A stretch of 64,000 nt of DNA from Anaspis maculata. Taxonomy: Eukaryota > Arthropoda > Insecta > Coleoptera > Scraptiidae. Made by a program: the position numbers and the translations under genes. Positions 20,149 through 30,770 of this stretch are shown one piece after another. The notes below the pieces were generated by a model, which saw nothing but the letters and a program-made list of their open reading frames with translations, was not told where the DNA came from and ran no database searches. The stretch is from contig OX421962.1 in the NCBI GenBank assembly GCA_949128115.1, forward strand, positions 44,725,745 to 44,789,744, read 5' to 3'. Each line of letters starts with the position of its first letter. The first letter of the stretch is position 1.

Positions 20149-20289
20149 CAGCTGTTTTAAAGCCGGCCTTTGGCATAAGGAGAAAAAAGGCGAGTTCCTG
20201 CAGTAGCCCGAACTTGAAATCTGCGATAGATAAATTTCTCTGCCTGCTTTGTATGCCATCCGAAGCGTCGCTGTAAGATATTTCTATGG

Positions 20290-21110
20290 CCTTGCTGAAC
20301 TATTTTGTTGGTATTTTTCGATGCAACAACTTTTCGTCAGTCGCCGAGGATAAATGTATGATTCTTTTGCAAAGGTTGATGGTGGCTACTGTTGGGCTTT
20401 TGAGTTTAGTTATCCGATATCTGTGCAAGACGATATTCAACTAAGCTCTCCACTTGCTCTAGTTCTTGTCGGTGTGCTTCCAACATGAGCCTGTTACTTG
20501 TTCCAATATCTTTGGCAGAAATCACCGGAAAACTTTATCGCTTGAAGAAAAACAAAGTATATCTACTTGCTTCGCACGCATTCACGAGATGTGATGTGAC
20601 ATCATTTATTACGACAATCACGGAGACAAGTGCCCTTAAAATATTTGCTAAGTATCACGGACGTTATTTTCGAACTTGGAGGCTATGCCACTAACGGAAG
20701 ATGACACCTCTGTGGCATAGAGATTCATCACAAAGCTTTATAAAGTAAAACTAAATTCAAAAGGTCTTCCAAATTACTGACTGGAAATCTTTTTTAGGTA
20801 AAAGATTCAGTTGAAATAAGGACTGATATCGCCAGGCATGTCCTTTCTGGAACAATCAAAAATCCTGAAGCTCTATCCCAACAAGTTATGCAGCCCGACT
20901 TCATATCCAGCGGAGTCACTGGCAGGCAGCAGTGTGGTACAACGCGAATGTCTGCGACTCAGTCTTACTACTTCCTGAAAACTGTGGCTGGAAAAAAACG
21001 GAGCACGGAACTTGATCCTTATTGACGACGCTAGACCCCTAACCGAAAGTATAGATCAACATCTTGCCTTGTGGATGTAAAACCGGCTGAATCAACCGTT
21101 CTTGTAGATG
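20290..21110 (+). pseudogene. Decayed mobile-element gene with HAFTGCD-like motif
   Basis: The best segment, 20485-20694, contains YLLASHAFTRCDVTSFI, which resembles a conserved HAFTGCDTTS motif that I recall from many unclassified repeat-encoded animal proteins. Downstream, in shifted frames, are a DDARPLTES segment (about 21030) and CGCKT (about 21070), which fit the expected order of that family's C-terminal part (a Cys-rich tail). Several stops and frame changes show that the gene is dead. The function of the family is not established here; the identification rests on motif memory only. Confidence 0.4.
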
Positions 21111-22969
21111 CCGCAATAATATCAATAAAACTACCTACCCGAAGACCGCTTATTGGTCAAAATAGTGCGATGTGCTATTCAGTCCGGCCCGGTCATGAGA
21201 GTACCTAAACCAGCGATAGATTCTGGGCCATGGATCTTTGTGCTTTGGTTCGCATACATATAGGTAGGTGCATAGTCATATTCGTAATCAAACATAGTGA
21301 AATGATCATTAATATCCATACAGAGCAAATTTTGAGAGTAAGAGAACGAACTGCTAGCCTCGCCGCTGTACTGCGGGCCGATGTCAGCTTATTCGGTCAA
21401 ATGACCGACACTCCCCCAAAACAGCGCGCACTTTCCCTACATCGATTTTCAAAAAATCATAACTGCTGAACCAAAAGGCCTGTTGTAACGTAACTTTGCC
21501 AAAAACTTATTCGAAGCTTTCTTTACATATGGTCTTGCATATATATGGACTTATTTTCAACATTTCACATAGCTCCCCATAGGTCGAAGTTTTTGTGTTG
21601 TGTTTTTGCATCTCTTCTGATATTGATGATCTGTAGATGTAATTGTCAGAAATTAAGAACGGAAAGTGCATAGGAGGCTTTCAGTAATCATAAGGCAAGG
21701 CAACAGTGGAAGAATTTTCTATTTTATCTGTTACGGTCTTCGAGATATGACCTGTTGAACTGAAAAAAACGGAGAAAACCAAAATGCCCCGAATTGTAGA
21801 AAATGGGGCCCTGGAGGCCTAACGGTTCAAATTTCGGGGTGGCAACATGGATTTTTAGATTCAGCAGGGTCCATTTAGTAAAAATCCGCTTGTTGCCAAA
21901 ATGTTATATGATTTGCTTCTAGGCCCAGAAAAAACTGGAAAGTGTCCTAGTCTATAGGGCGAAGCGAAACTAAGAAATGCTCGTTTTCGGATTAGATAAG
22001 TAGGTAGAATGAATGTATTTCCCCGAGCGGTAAACTTTTTATTTAGGCAGGAGCTGTTTAGCCCCGGGCTATTTTTCAGTGCGTTTTCCACGAAATAATT
22101 CACTAGGTAACTTACTTCTTTGAGCTAGAAACGACGCCCCCCCTCCGCTTACCGGTTTTATTATTGTCGCACGCCGAACAATGGCCGTTTGCTTTGCCCG
22201 CGAAATGGAGTTGTAGTTGTGTAGGTATGTATACAACAGGAGTAACAAAAGGATATCCTTCTAGCGTTGAGCGGAAAGTGCAGCAAGAACTTCATTTCGG
22301 AGTTGTGTATATGAGGACTTTGTAGGCGCATTTACAGTGTTGGTTTATGGCCTCAGTGCAAATACCTGAACAACTGCCAATAACTATAAAAATTTAATTA
22401 TAAAAGTTGCCCTCGCGGGGTATCTTTTATTGAGTCGTAATTTGTGTCACGAATCACAAGATAAATTCCAGCCGTGGCATCGTATTTAATTGCAGTTTAA
22501 GGCTGGGGATAATGTTTCCTGTTTAGTCGCGAAGCTTTGAACGTTCAGAGTCACACCATACCCAGCGGGGTAGTAAAAACGTTGTTTTCAACATTTTGAA
22601 AGCGAGAAATCCAGGAAATTTCTGAAGGCCCGATTCCAAGTCACAGGAACCGTAAGTTAGCATCCCCGACAGGCGACCGGCGACCGTAGCTTGCCAAATG
22701 CAGCCATCTGATTCGTTGATCAGGATTCTTATGCGGTGTTAAGTGCGATTTATAATTCGATTTCAATTTTAGTCGCAATTTTATTCGCAGTTTTAACGAA
22801 GTTCGAAAATACGATTTCCTTCAAACCTTTTTATAACGCGATTTTAATCGCAAGACACAATCGCAACGATTTTAAGGATTTTGAGAAGTTGGCCATTATC
22901 CAACTCTTGCGATTCGATCCTTACGATCGACCAATGAATATCAAGATAATATCAAGATTAGTGAAAATG
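21111..22969. other. Intergenic DNA with a small inverted repeat
   Basis: No gene. GGCAACATGGATTTTTA (about 21842-21858) is mirrored at about 21882-21898 (TAAAAATCCGCTTGTTGCC), perhaps a MITE relic. From 22735 to 22880 a degenerate CGATTTTAATCGC-like motif is repeated in both orientations. Confidence 0.4.
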
Positions 22970-22977
22970 AACACAGT

Positions 22978-23596
22978 CAGTGGCGTATTTATGGGGGTGG
23001 CATGGGGGGCATGCGCCCCCCCCCCCCTCCTCCATCGATCTGTGATCATAATAATCAATAAATAAATAAATAATACATTTATTTCCAACAGGTAGTAACT
23101 ACTCAATTACAGGAAACAATACAAAATTAGAAAGATAATGAACAATAATTGGAAAATACAAAACAGAACTCAAAAACTTGACTCAAGATCTGAGAAATAA
23201 AATGGTTTTAGAATACAAAAATAAAGACATTAATCAGGCCATAGACCAGGCAAAGAAAAAAATACAACGATACAGAGGCAAAATTTCAAGAATTTAAGGC
23301 AACAGAATCAGAAGGTATACCGGCTAAAAAACAGGCGTGGTCCAATAATGTTGAAAATTTAAAAATGTATACCTACCTAGTTTCGTTGTATAATACGTAA
23401 TAACGTTCTACCCTTCCACACAATACCTAATTACGGTTAGTCCAAATGTTTGCTGTTTATTGATGGATGGAGGCATTTTGTCTGCCTTCTGTTCACCCAT
23501 CCCCCCCCCCCCCCCGCAAACACATTCCCACGTATCTTTATTTAAGAAAAAAATCACCTTGCCCCCCCCCATCTCAAATCTCTAAATATGCCACTG
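22978..23596. mobile_element. Non-autonomous hAT-type element, 619 bp
   Basis: TIRs CAGTGGCGTATTTA / TAAATATGCCACTG carry the hAT hallmark CAGTGGC terminus and are flanked by a perfect 8-bp TSD, AACACAGT, at 22970-22977 and 23597-23604. Poly(C) tracts lie near both ends (about 23018-23031 and 23501-23516, again 23563-23571). The segment about 23160-23290, rich in Lys and Gln codons, looks like a scrap of a retroelement linker region, but this is weak. Confidence 0.88.
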
Positions 23597-23728
23597 AACA
23601 CAGTAGTCTAGTTGATAAGCTATACATATTGGCTATAAATTGGTTATCACACGAGTGCAAGAAAGGACACTTTCTTGCTAGTTGTGTACACTATTTTTTC
23701 TTCGATCGACCTATTTTTCCTTCCGACG

Positions 23729-25078
23729 CACAGTGGGGTATTTGCATTGAAAAGTTGGCCAAAACTATTTCTTCACTTTTTTTTTTATTTCAGAATGGCC
23801 TAAATCATCAACATATGAGGTAATAAAAGAAAAAAACTTTCTGGTGATAAAAAATATATTTTTGGAAAATTAATCTAATAATTCCTACATACAGGGAACG
23901 GGTCGGTACCAAAAACTGAAAGAGCTGTAGTGTTGTTATTAGTGAACCGATTTTGAAAAGTGATACACCAAATCAAATTGTTTTAAGCCTATTGTCGTCT
24001 GACATAGAACTATATGTTCTAGTCAGACACGCGTTTTAGGGAGGACCTACTCACTCAGAGGATGAATTTCTCATTTCTTCAAAAAAACATTACCTACATG
24101 ATAGTCAGGGTGTACAATGGCATACCACAAGAAATAAGAAATCAAAAATTGCATGTTCTGAAAAAAAACACTGAAACGAATACTAGTCAGAAAGGCCTAT
24201 TATACCTTAAATGAGTACTTCGAAGATCCGAATATAAAGACCTTAGCTCACTGGTCGTGATTATTGTGAATCCATGTTTTTTTATCGACTGTTGTACTTA
24301 TGTTCATTTGTGTCAAATTGTTAGATACTACTTGTTACTTGTATATATTTTATTTATTTGTTAGTTATTATTTAGTTACTTGACGGGCTCTACAAATACA
24401 TATTGTATTTTTTTTTACGGAGAGCAATAAAGACTATATTTATTTATTTATTTATATATTTTCGATGGTGAGGCTTCTGAGTATCGGAAAAATGTTTCAT
24501 ATATTTTGCGTTTTAAAGTATTTGCAGTGGTGGAAGAAAATGCCAAAAAGAATGGGAGGCGCAAATATGCGCAGGAGATTTTTCTTCAGCCATGAAATAG
24601 AAGCCTCACACTTCACTTTGGCCAAAAATACACAGCTTGGAAGCCTTTGGAAGTATAACTTGACCCTTTTAGAAAATCTAACATTTTGCAAGTAATGCAC
24701 AAATTATTACATAATGTTCAAGGACTAATAACTGCATACAGACTAGTCTTTAAAAAATATAAACATTCATGAAAATGAAGTCCATACCTTTTTCTTAAAC
24801 TTCCATTAAGTAGCAGCTGACAAAAATCTCCAAGAACTGGAATGAGGCCTATTAAACTTGTGCGCCGTAGTTTACACCAAAAAAAGCCAAATATGACGCA
24901 AACGAACGTCAACTTTGAACAGCTGGTACTTTTGAACGGTTGCACTTACAACAGCTACACTTACATGCATTTTATAAACTCATCATTCGGCTATAACAGG
25001 AAATGAGCATTTTTTGAATTGGGGAACTTTGAAGAAATTGAGTTTTGGCCAACTTTATAACCCAAATACCACACTGTG
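23729..25078. mobile_element. Transib-like element with RSS-type ends, 1350 bp
   Basis: The ends are CACAGTGGGGTATTTG and, inverted, CACAGTGTGGTATTTG; the match resumes with AAAGTTGGCCAAAACT, giving TIRs of about 38 bp. A 5-bp GC-rich TSD, CGACG, lies at 23724-23728 and 25079-25083. A CACNRTG terminus and a 5-bp TSD are the hallmarks of Transib, the superfamily related to RAG1; here the first seven bases equal the consensus V(D)J heptamer CACAGTG. No transposase is visible, so the copy is non-autonomous. The second R1 copy preserves the empty site near 53330. Confidence 0.75.
24000..24460 (+). pseudogene. 3' end of a CR1/Jockey-like LINE
   Basis: Near 24100-24255 two frames, offset by a shift at the A run around 24165, encode RVYNGIPQEIRN and then VRKAYYTLNEYFED, typical of the very C-terminus of LINE reverse-transcriptase ORFs, ending with TGA near 24260. 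A 3' UTR follows, ending in AATAAAGACT and a (TTTA)n tail to about 24460. It is 5'-truncated and lies inside the Transib-like element, so it either inserted there or was carried by it. Confidence 0.6.
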
Positions 25079-25679
25079 CGACGTCTGCTCATTAACGATC
25101 GAAATATCAAAATACTTACGTCAGGAGGCGACTTACCGATACTATTGACCGATATTCAATTTTCTGATGTGTATTTTTGAATGTTGTATTGTCACTTTTC
25201 TATTTTTATTTAAATAAAATGAAATTACCGAAAACCAGATGAAGTTCCCCCAATTTTGAAAAATTTCACAACAACCGGCAACGCTGCTTGGACACTGATA
25301 GTTGCTGGGGATTTTTGAGATACTTTGTTCAGATTTACCTAGTTACTTGAACTAAATTATTTCAATCCTCTTGATTTCAATGTCATAGATTCAGCCAACA
25401 TCTCACGCGATTTTTTTATTTTTATTATTATTGATTACTGGAAGTTCTCGACTTTGAACAGCGACCACCTACTGAAGGCGAAGAAGCATCAGTGGCATGC
25501 CCAGGGAAGTATGTGACCCAGGGATGCCCCCAAATGCTGGATAATGGAAGATCGTTTGCCATGGAACTATGTTTGGCATTGAAAAGCGAAAGCAAAAGGC
25601 ACTAGTGACGATATTTTCACTTTCGCGCACAGTGTTTGCAATTGACAAGTTTCGCGCCTACTATACCGTACAGAAAGTA

Positions 25680-26632
25680 ACGTTTTCGTGGGTGACCGTA
25701 GGAAAAATTGTATACCTACCTAATTTCCCGGCTGGCCCACCTACAAGAAAAATGGTATCCTGCGAATAACAAGAAATGTGAAAAAGGAAAAACGTTATTA
25801 TTGGAATCTCTACTGGTGAATCGATACTGTTATAAAATACGCGATAAATTGAATCAAATTTCATTCGTTGCTCTTGGATATTGTATTCAACACAATACGC
25901 ATTTTACGTTGCACTTTATGTCATCGTAAAGATTTAATTTAATGAAAGTGAAAAGGAGCGAAGCCGGCGTCAAACGCAGACTCTTTCAATTTTAATACAA
26001 TGCATCGTTTTTCTTTTCATTTCTTCGCCTATATATTCGATTTATATTTGATATTAATCTGGAATTCGCCGTTCAGCGCGCCGCCACACTTAATTTTATA
26101 TCGCCGCCACCACTCGACCACATATTATTATCTGGTGCTTTATATCTTTGCCAATGAACGAGCAACTTTTGTCGCCAGAGCAATGTGTAGGTAGTGGGTA
26201 CTTAATCAAAATTCGCGACGAGAACCTGCCGGCCTCAAAATCTCTTCAATCTCGTATTGATTGAAAAACACTTTTCGCGCAGAAAATGACAACTTATGTT
26301 CCACAGCACGTGCATGTCGAGAGCAAGTCCACCAGGTTTTGCCACCATCCACCATCGCACGATTTCCCCGAACATCAAGCGTATTCAAGCTGCAAGGAAA
26401 ATTTAGTTTTTCATTTGTAAACACAATGCGAGCATTTCACTGGAGTGGTTTGTAGTTTGCGGAATCACCGTGCAAAAATAATTAATGAAGTCGCTCAAGC
26501 TTGTGGCGGTTTGAGCTTGCTTGCTTTGCCATGCATACGATAAAGGGCATCATGGGTAGCTTGTAAGGCATAAATATCAGATTGTGCGGTAGCACTTGCC
26601 GCACTCCGTCCGTACACAAGTCTCGAAAATAC
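25680..26632. other. Intergenic DNA, no gene recognised
   Basis: A few open frames of 60-75 codons on both strands, none recognisable. No clear repeats. Confidence 0.4.
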
Positions 26633-28010
26633 AAGTAGGGGAGACCGGGGCATAGCAGTCACCCGGCGGAGCGAAGTGGGAAGTGGTCATCCCTGTTTAT
26701 TCGGTAAGTAGTGGAGTGACACCGCAACATATGAGCTTTGTTTGTCATGTGACTCCAGTACAGCACAGAGTACAGCTTTGGGATTGACGGCGGTTTGTTG
26801 CCGGGCTGCCTTTGCGGGATAGATTAGCAAAAATTAATTTAGAGGTACCCGGATGTTATTATTAGCAGTGAAAAAATAGTGTTATTTCCATAACTTTCTG
26901 CCATTCCTTAAATATTGTTCAACTGGGTGGAAAAGCATGCTTTAGAGAGTGGCAATACAATGACAGTTGTTTTGTTAATAAGCTAGTGGACATGGGTTTT
27001 TTTATTTTTTTTTATGAAAGATCCTCCCAAAATTGTTGCATTGGCAAAATGATTTTGTTTAAAAAAGTTTTTGTACATATAAAAAAAAACATGAAAGAGA
27101 TTTGTCTGTTTGAATGGCGCGGCAAGTGCGTGACGTCACATTTTGAAGAGCCAATAGAAACTCTAGTTGGCCATTCAATGACTGAAGAACACCTTCTCGT
27201 TTTGAACTGACTTATACCAAAAAAATATAATGAAATGCTGGAGTGCTATGGTTAGACCTCACATTTTGGTTGGTTCTTCCTTAAAATTCACTTATTTTTG
27301 CTCGTGCAGGCTTCGGATTAATGTCACAACAGTGTTATTAGTGCCATATGAGTGGCAGTACTGCGAGTGTCGCATACCATATGTCAACCCCACGTCAAAT
27401 AATCTAGTTCTTTTAATACAATTTCGCTTCATAATACATAATAACTCCATGCAATGGCATCAAAAATAAGTTCCTTGTGATAAAGTTGTGCTCGCACGTG
27501 AAAATACACCACTACGTAATAGATCCAGAACGAATGCTTCGGTCGAATGTCAAATGCGTTCCCCTCTCCTTCCTTCCTCCCACCTCCTAACCCACTTTCA
27601 AGCTGTGACGTAGCATATTATTCCTGATTTGAAGAAGTCCACTTTCAAATTGATTTTTTACCGAAATGAAATCATATTTCGAAAAACTTTTCCAACTACA
27701 AATTCGTCATTCAGATATTTATCAGGTTTATGATACTTTTATACTGAAATGCGATTGATGTCCAGTAGCCTATTGATAAGATCTAGGTTGGATTTGCCTA
27801 TTTCGACCTCGTTGTCGTCTGGGGTATAGTGGTCACTATGCAGTACTACTGTACTGATGAGGAGGAGATTCGTTGTTAGCCCAGGGCTATAGTGCCTTTG
27901 CTACAACGGAGCGAGAAGCCTTCTACGATGACTGTAGATGACTGATTTTTTTCTATTGCATTGTTGTTCAGATTTGCTTGAATTTTTTTGTTCTTGTTCA
28001 AGTGTTTTAT

Positions 28011-28230
28011 CCCCGAATTCTGACACCGCAAAGACATCAACTGTTCAAACGGCCCACCAGAAAAGAGTCCACCACGCATTTATCCCCGAGTTCTGACACC
28101 GCAAAGACATCCACTGCTCAAATGGTCCACCGGAAAAAGGTCCACCTCGTATTTTTCCCCGAGTCTTCACACCGATAAATCATCCCACGGCTGAAATGCT
28201 TTCCCGGAAAAAAGTCCGCCGCTCATTTAG
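28011..28230 (+). repeat. Tandem array, three 73-bp units
   Basis: Units start with CCCCGA(A/G)TTCTGACACC or a close variant at 28011, 28084 and 28157. Each continues with GCAAAGACATC, a CCACC(G/A)GAAAA segment and GTCCACC. The 73-bp period is not a multiple of three, so apparent repeats in translation are accidental. Confidence 0.8.
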
Positions 28231-28499
28231 CCACTGTCATATGCCGCCTACACCCATAGACATTTCAAAACTGGTAGATGGTCTGTTAAATGCGTGTTTG
28301 ATTGCATAATTATACTAGCATGAAAAATAACAGCAGTTTATTTCTTGTCCAAAATATTACTCGACAATCGCTCGTTTTCTAACACTGACCAGTGAAAAGT
28401 TTGGAGATGCAAAGAGGTATATAGGCTATCTCTGATTTCAAGCATACACTCAACTTCATCTAGTTTTGCAATACCTATGAACGAAGTCACCTGACAGTG

Positions 28500-28720
28500 G
28501 ATATATGCGTGGTGGACATTTTTCCGGTGGATCGTTTCAGCAGTGGATGTCTTCGCGGTGGTGGAGCTCATCGGGTATAAATGAGTCGTGGACTTTTTTC
28601 CGGTGGGACGTTTGAGCAGTGGATGTCTTCGCAGTAGCAGAATTTGGGGATAAATGCGTTGTGGACCTTTTTCCGGTGGGACGTTTGAGCTGTGGGCTGA
28701 TTTCGCCGTGGACTGCTGAA
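28500..28720 (-). repeat. Inverted partner array of the 73-bp repeat
   Basis: The same unit occurs three times in reverse orientation, with the anchor CCGGTGG at 28524, 28600 and 28673. Together with the array at 28011-28230 it forms a large hairpin with a spacer of about 270 bp. The unit number appears equal on both sides. Confidence 0.8.
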
Positions 28721-29339
28721 TATGGACCCGTTCAAGTTTATGTTCTTAATGAAGTTTTTTTGAAGTTTACATAGAATTTGTAATAAGGCTCTATCAATAT
28801 ACAGGGAACTTTGCTCATAGCCCAAGCGATGGATCACTTTGCTCTATCGAGAAGACCACTATGCCCCCAGGGGGTGGGGCAAAGTTGTCTTTCACTGTCG
28901 CACGGTCTGCACCAGCCACTTTACATCCTATTTTTTTTGCAACTAAGAGATACGAAGTTTGAAAAAATCCATATTATGCCCAAAGAACTTATTCAGTTCA
29001 TAGGACACAAAATTAGAGACCTAACTGGGAAAATTACTGAGCTATCGCGGTTAAGGCCTTGGGGTGACCGCTATATGCCCCGGTCTCCCCTAAGTACACC
29101 GACAACATTTTTCTACTCAAATTTTTAAAAATATACTGACCAGCCTGAACACTGGACTGAACACTGAACACGCGTCTTATTTCGATACCTCAATGGTGCA
29201 GGGTACTATCGATTTCAAATAAAACTGGCAGATACCTACAGGAGAATTTGAGCTAATGTGAACGTGGAATTTTTATGTCAGTTTGATCGAAAATTGTCAC
29301 TGTCATGATTATTGAGAGTTTCAAGATTTCTGCTCACAC

Positions 29340-30770
29340 TAACTTCTCGTAGCGTAGGTATTAAGAGATAAGATAACAATAAGTAGCAAAGTCCTCACAG
29401 TAGGGGTGAGGCTCATGAGCGCATTCTCGGAGTGCAGATGAGTAGACTGTTCACCGTTACATGTAAGCAAATCGCCCCAGAAGGACCACAAGAAATCATC
29501 AATCTTTAGGGAAACACGAGTATAGTCAATAATAGATAAAAATAACACATCAACCAAAACTAGAAAATGTACTATAGGTAAGAATTATACCTATATCGGT
29601 TACAAGCACAGAGCCAAACCCGGCTTGCCAAATCGCAGCGCCGCGACTGTAGGTCTAATGTGCGTTGATGAAGTTCCTCAAAACTGCGTTGTTTACATGT
29701 CAGACAGGGAGGGGGGGCTTTAGGCTGGTATGAGCTTGTCAATTCTCGAAAAAATGGCTAAAAATTTACGTCATAACGTACATGAATGAAACCAACGGGA
29801 TTTTGTGTGGGAACATCCCCTTAATCGAAAATCTAGTCGTGAGACAAAATTTTTGACGGCTCTCGGAGGTCTATAAGACAAGTTTGAAATTTTCCAAAAA
29901 GAACCAAAATTTATCAATTTTTTCACAAGCGTTTTGTTGACTAACCCACTAAGCGTGAAATATATTTGTAATCAGGATGAAAGACGGAATCGATTTCCAT
30001 GTTAAAATACAGGGTGTACCTACGATTTGAGATTTTTTTTATGTTTCACTTTGTAAGCGATGTACCTACTATCAAAATTCTTTTGAAACCTACGTGAACA
30101 ATCACGTAAAAATCGTTTTTCATTCCTGAAATTATTTCAAAGGAAAAGTCTCCAGGAGGAGGTAAATTTTGGCCCTTTTTGAAAATTTCAAACTTGTTTT
30201 ATGGACCGAGAGCCCCCAGAAATTTTGTCATATGGCTTGATTTTTGATCAAGGGGATGTTCTCACACAAAAGCCCGTTGGTTTCATTCATGTACTTTATG
30301 ACGTAAATCTTGTCTTGGCCATTTTTCGAAAATTGACAAGCCTATACCAGCCCAAAGCCCCCGGTCTGACATGTAAGACAAAGAAATTTTCAACAACTTT
30401 ATCAACGCACATTAAACCTACAGGATAAAAATCATATACCAAGGTAATTCTTTCACTAAAAATTTCTTGATTACCTTCTGAACATTTCATCGCTGGATGT
30501 ATACAGCTATTTGTAATGGGCCGCAAATTGTGTCGATGTCGAAGTTAACACTGCAGTCAGTACACATAATTTTCACTCTGTGGAATCGTGAGGCGGGTCT
30601 TCTTGAAAAATTTTCATCTTCTATAACAATGAAGTAATCAAAATCATTCTTTCACTAAAAATATCTCCAGTATGTTCTGCACATTCCGTTCGCTGCATGT
30701 GTCTAGAACGGTTCTCAAAATTCCTAGATGTAGGAGTTCACAGTGTAGCGTTGAATACCGACTTTTTAAA
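29340..30770 (+). repeat. Dispersed repeat R2, copy 1 (interrupted)
   Basis: 29340-29647 plus 30425-30770 match 40070-40750 in inverted orientation (shared landmarks: AAATCATCA..TTT, CGCAGCGCCGCGA / TCGCGGTGCTGCG, TAGCGTTGAATACC). Copy 1 is split by the fold-back at 29648-30424, while copy 2 is unbroken there. Inside R2 a segment around TCTAGAACGGTT is duplicated. Confidence 0.7.
29648..30424. mobile_element. Fold-back element with CTGTAGGT ends
   Basis: The left end CTGTAGGTCTAATGTGCGTT is mirrored by the right end (AACGCACATTAAACCTACAG). Arms of about 300 bp share blocks such as GTCAATTCTCGAAAAATGGC and ATCCCCTTAATCGAAAATC-like sequence. The axis is near 30035, where ATACAGGGTGTACC, a terminus-like motif of another palindrome group, is found. 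The R2 copy near 40455 shows the uninterrupted target. The TSD is short and ambiguous (possibly GA). Confidence 0.75.

Larger units (their letters stand above)
23641..25679 (+). repeat. Dispersed repeat R1, copy 1 (interrupted)
   Basis: Sequence 23641-23728 plus 25079-25679 (about 690 bp) is matched in inverted orientation by 50553-50859 plus 53032-53425. Copy 1 is interrupted at 23728/25079 by the Transib-like element. Copy 2 is uninterrupted at that point but is itself interrupted by a palindrome at a place where copy 1 is intact. The identity of R1 is unknown; I see no coding capacity. Confidence 0.8.
26637..29091. mobile_element. 2.45-kb TIR element with AGGGGAGACCGGGGC ends
   Basis: The left end AGGGGAGACCGGGGCATAGC is matched inverted by the right end (GCCCCGGTCTCCCCT at 29077-29091), and the match continues as GTCACC / GGTGAC. 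A 4-bp TSD, AAGT, lies at 26633-26636 and 29092-29095. Internal echoes of the terminus (GGGGTATAGTGGTCA near 27820, GGGGCAAAGTTGTC near 28875) suggest repeated binding sites or nested copies. Two inverted tandem arrays lie inside. There is no transposase ORF, and the superfamily is not assigned. Confidence 0.8.

Noticed and set aside
28011..28720. CRISPR-like regular repeats
   Set aside because: The units are direct 73-bp tandems without unique spacers, in a eukaryotic context.
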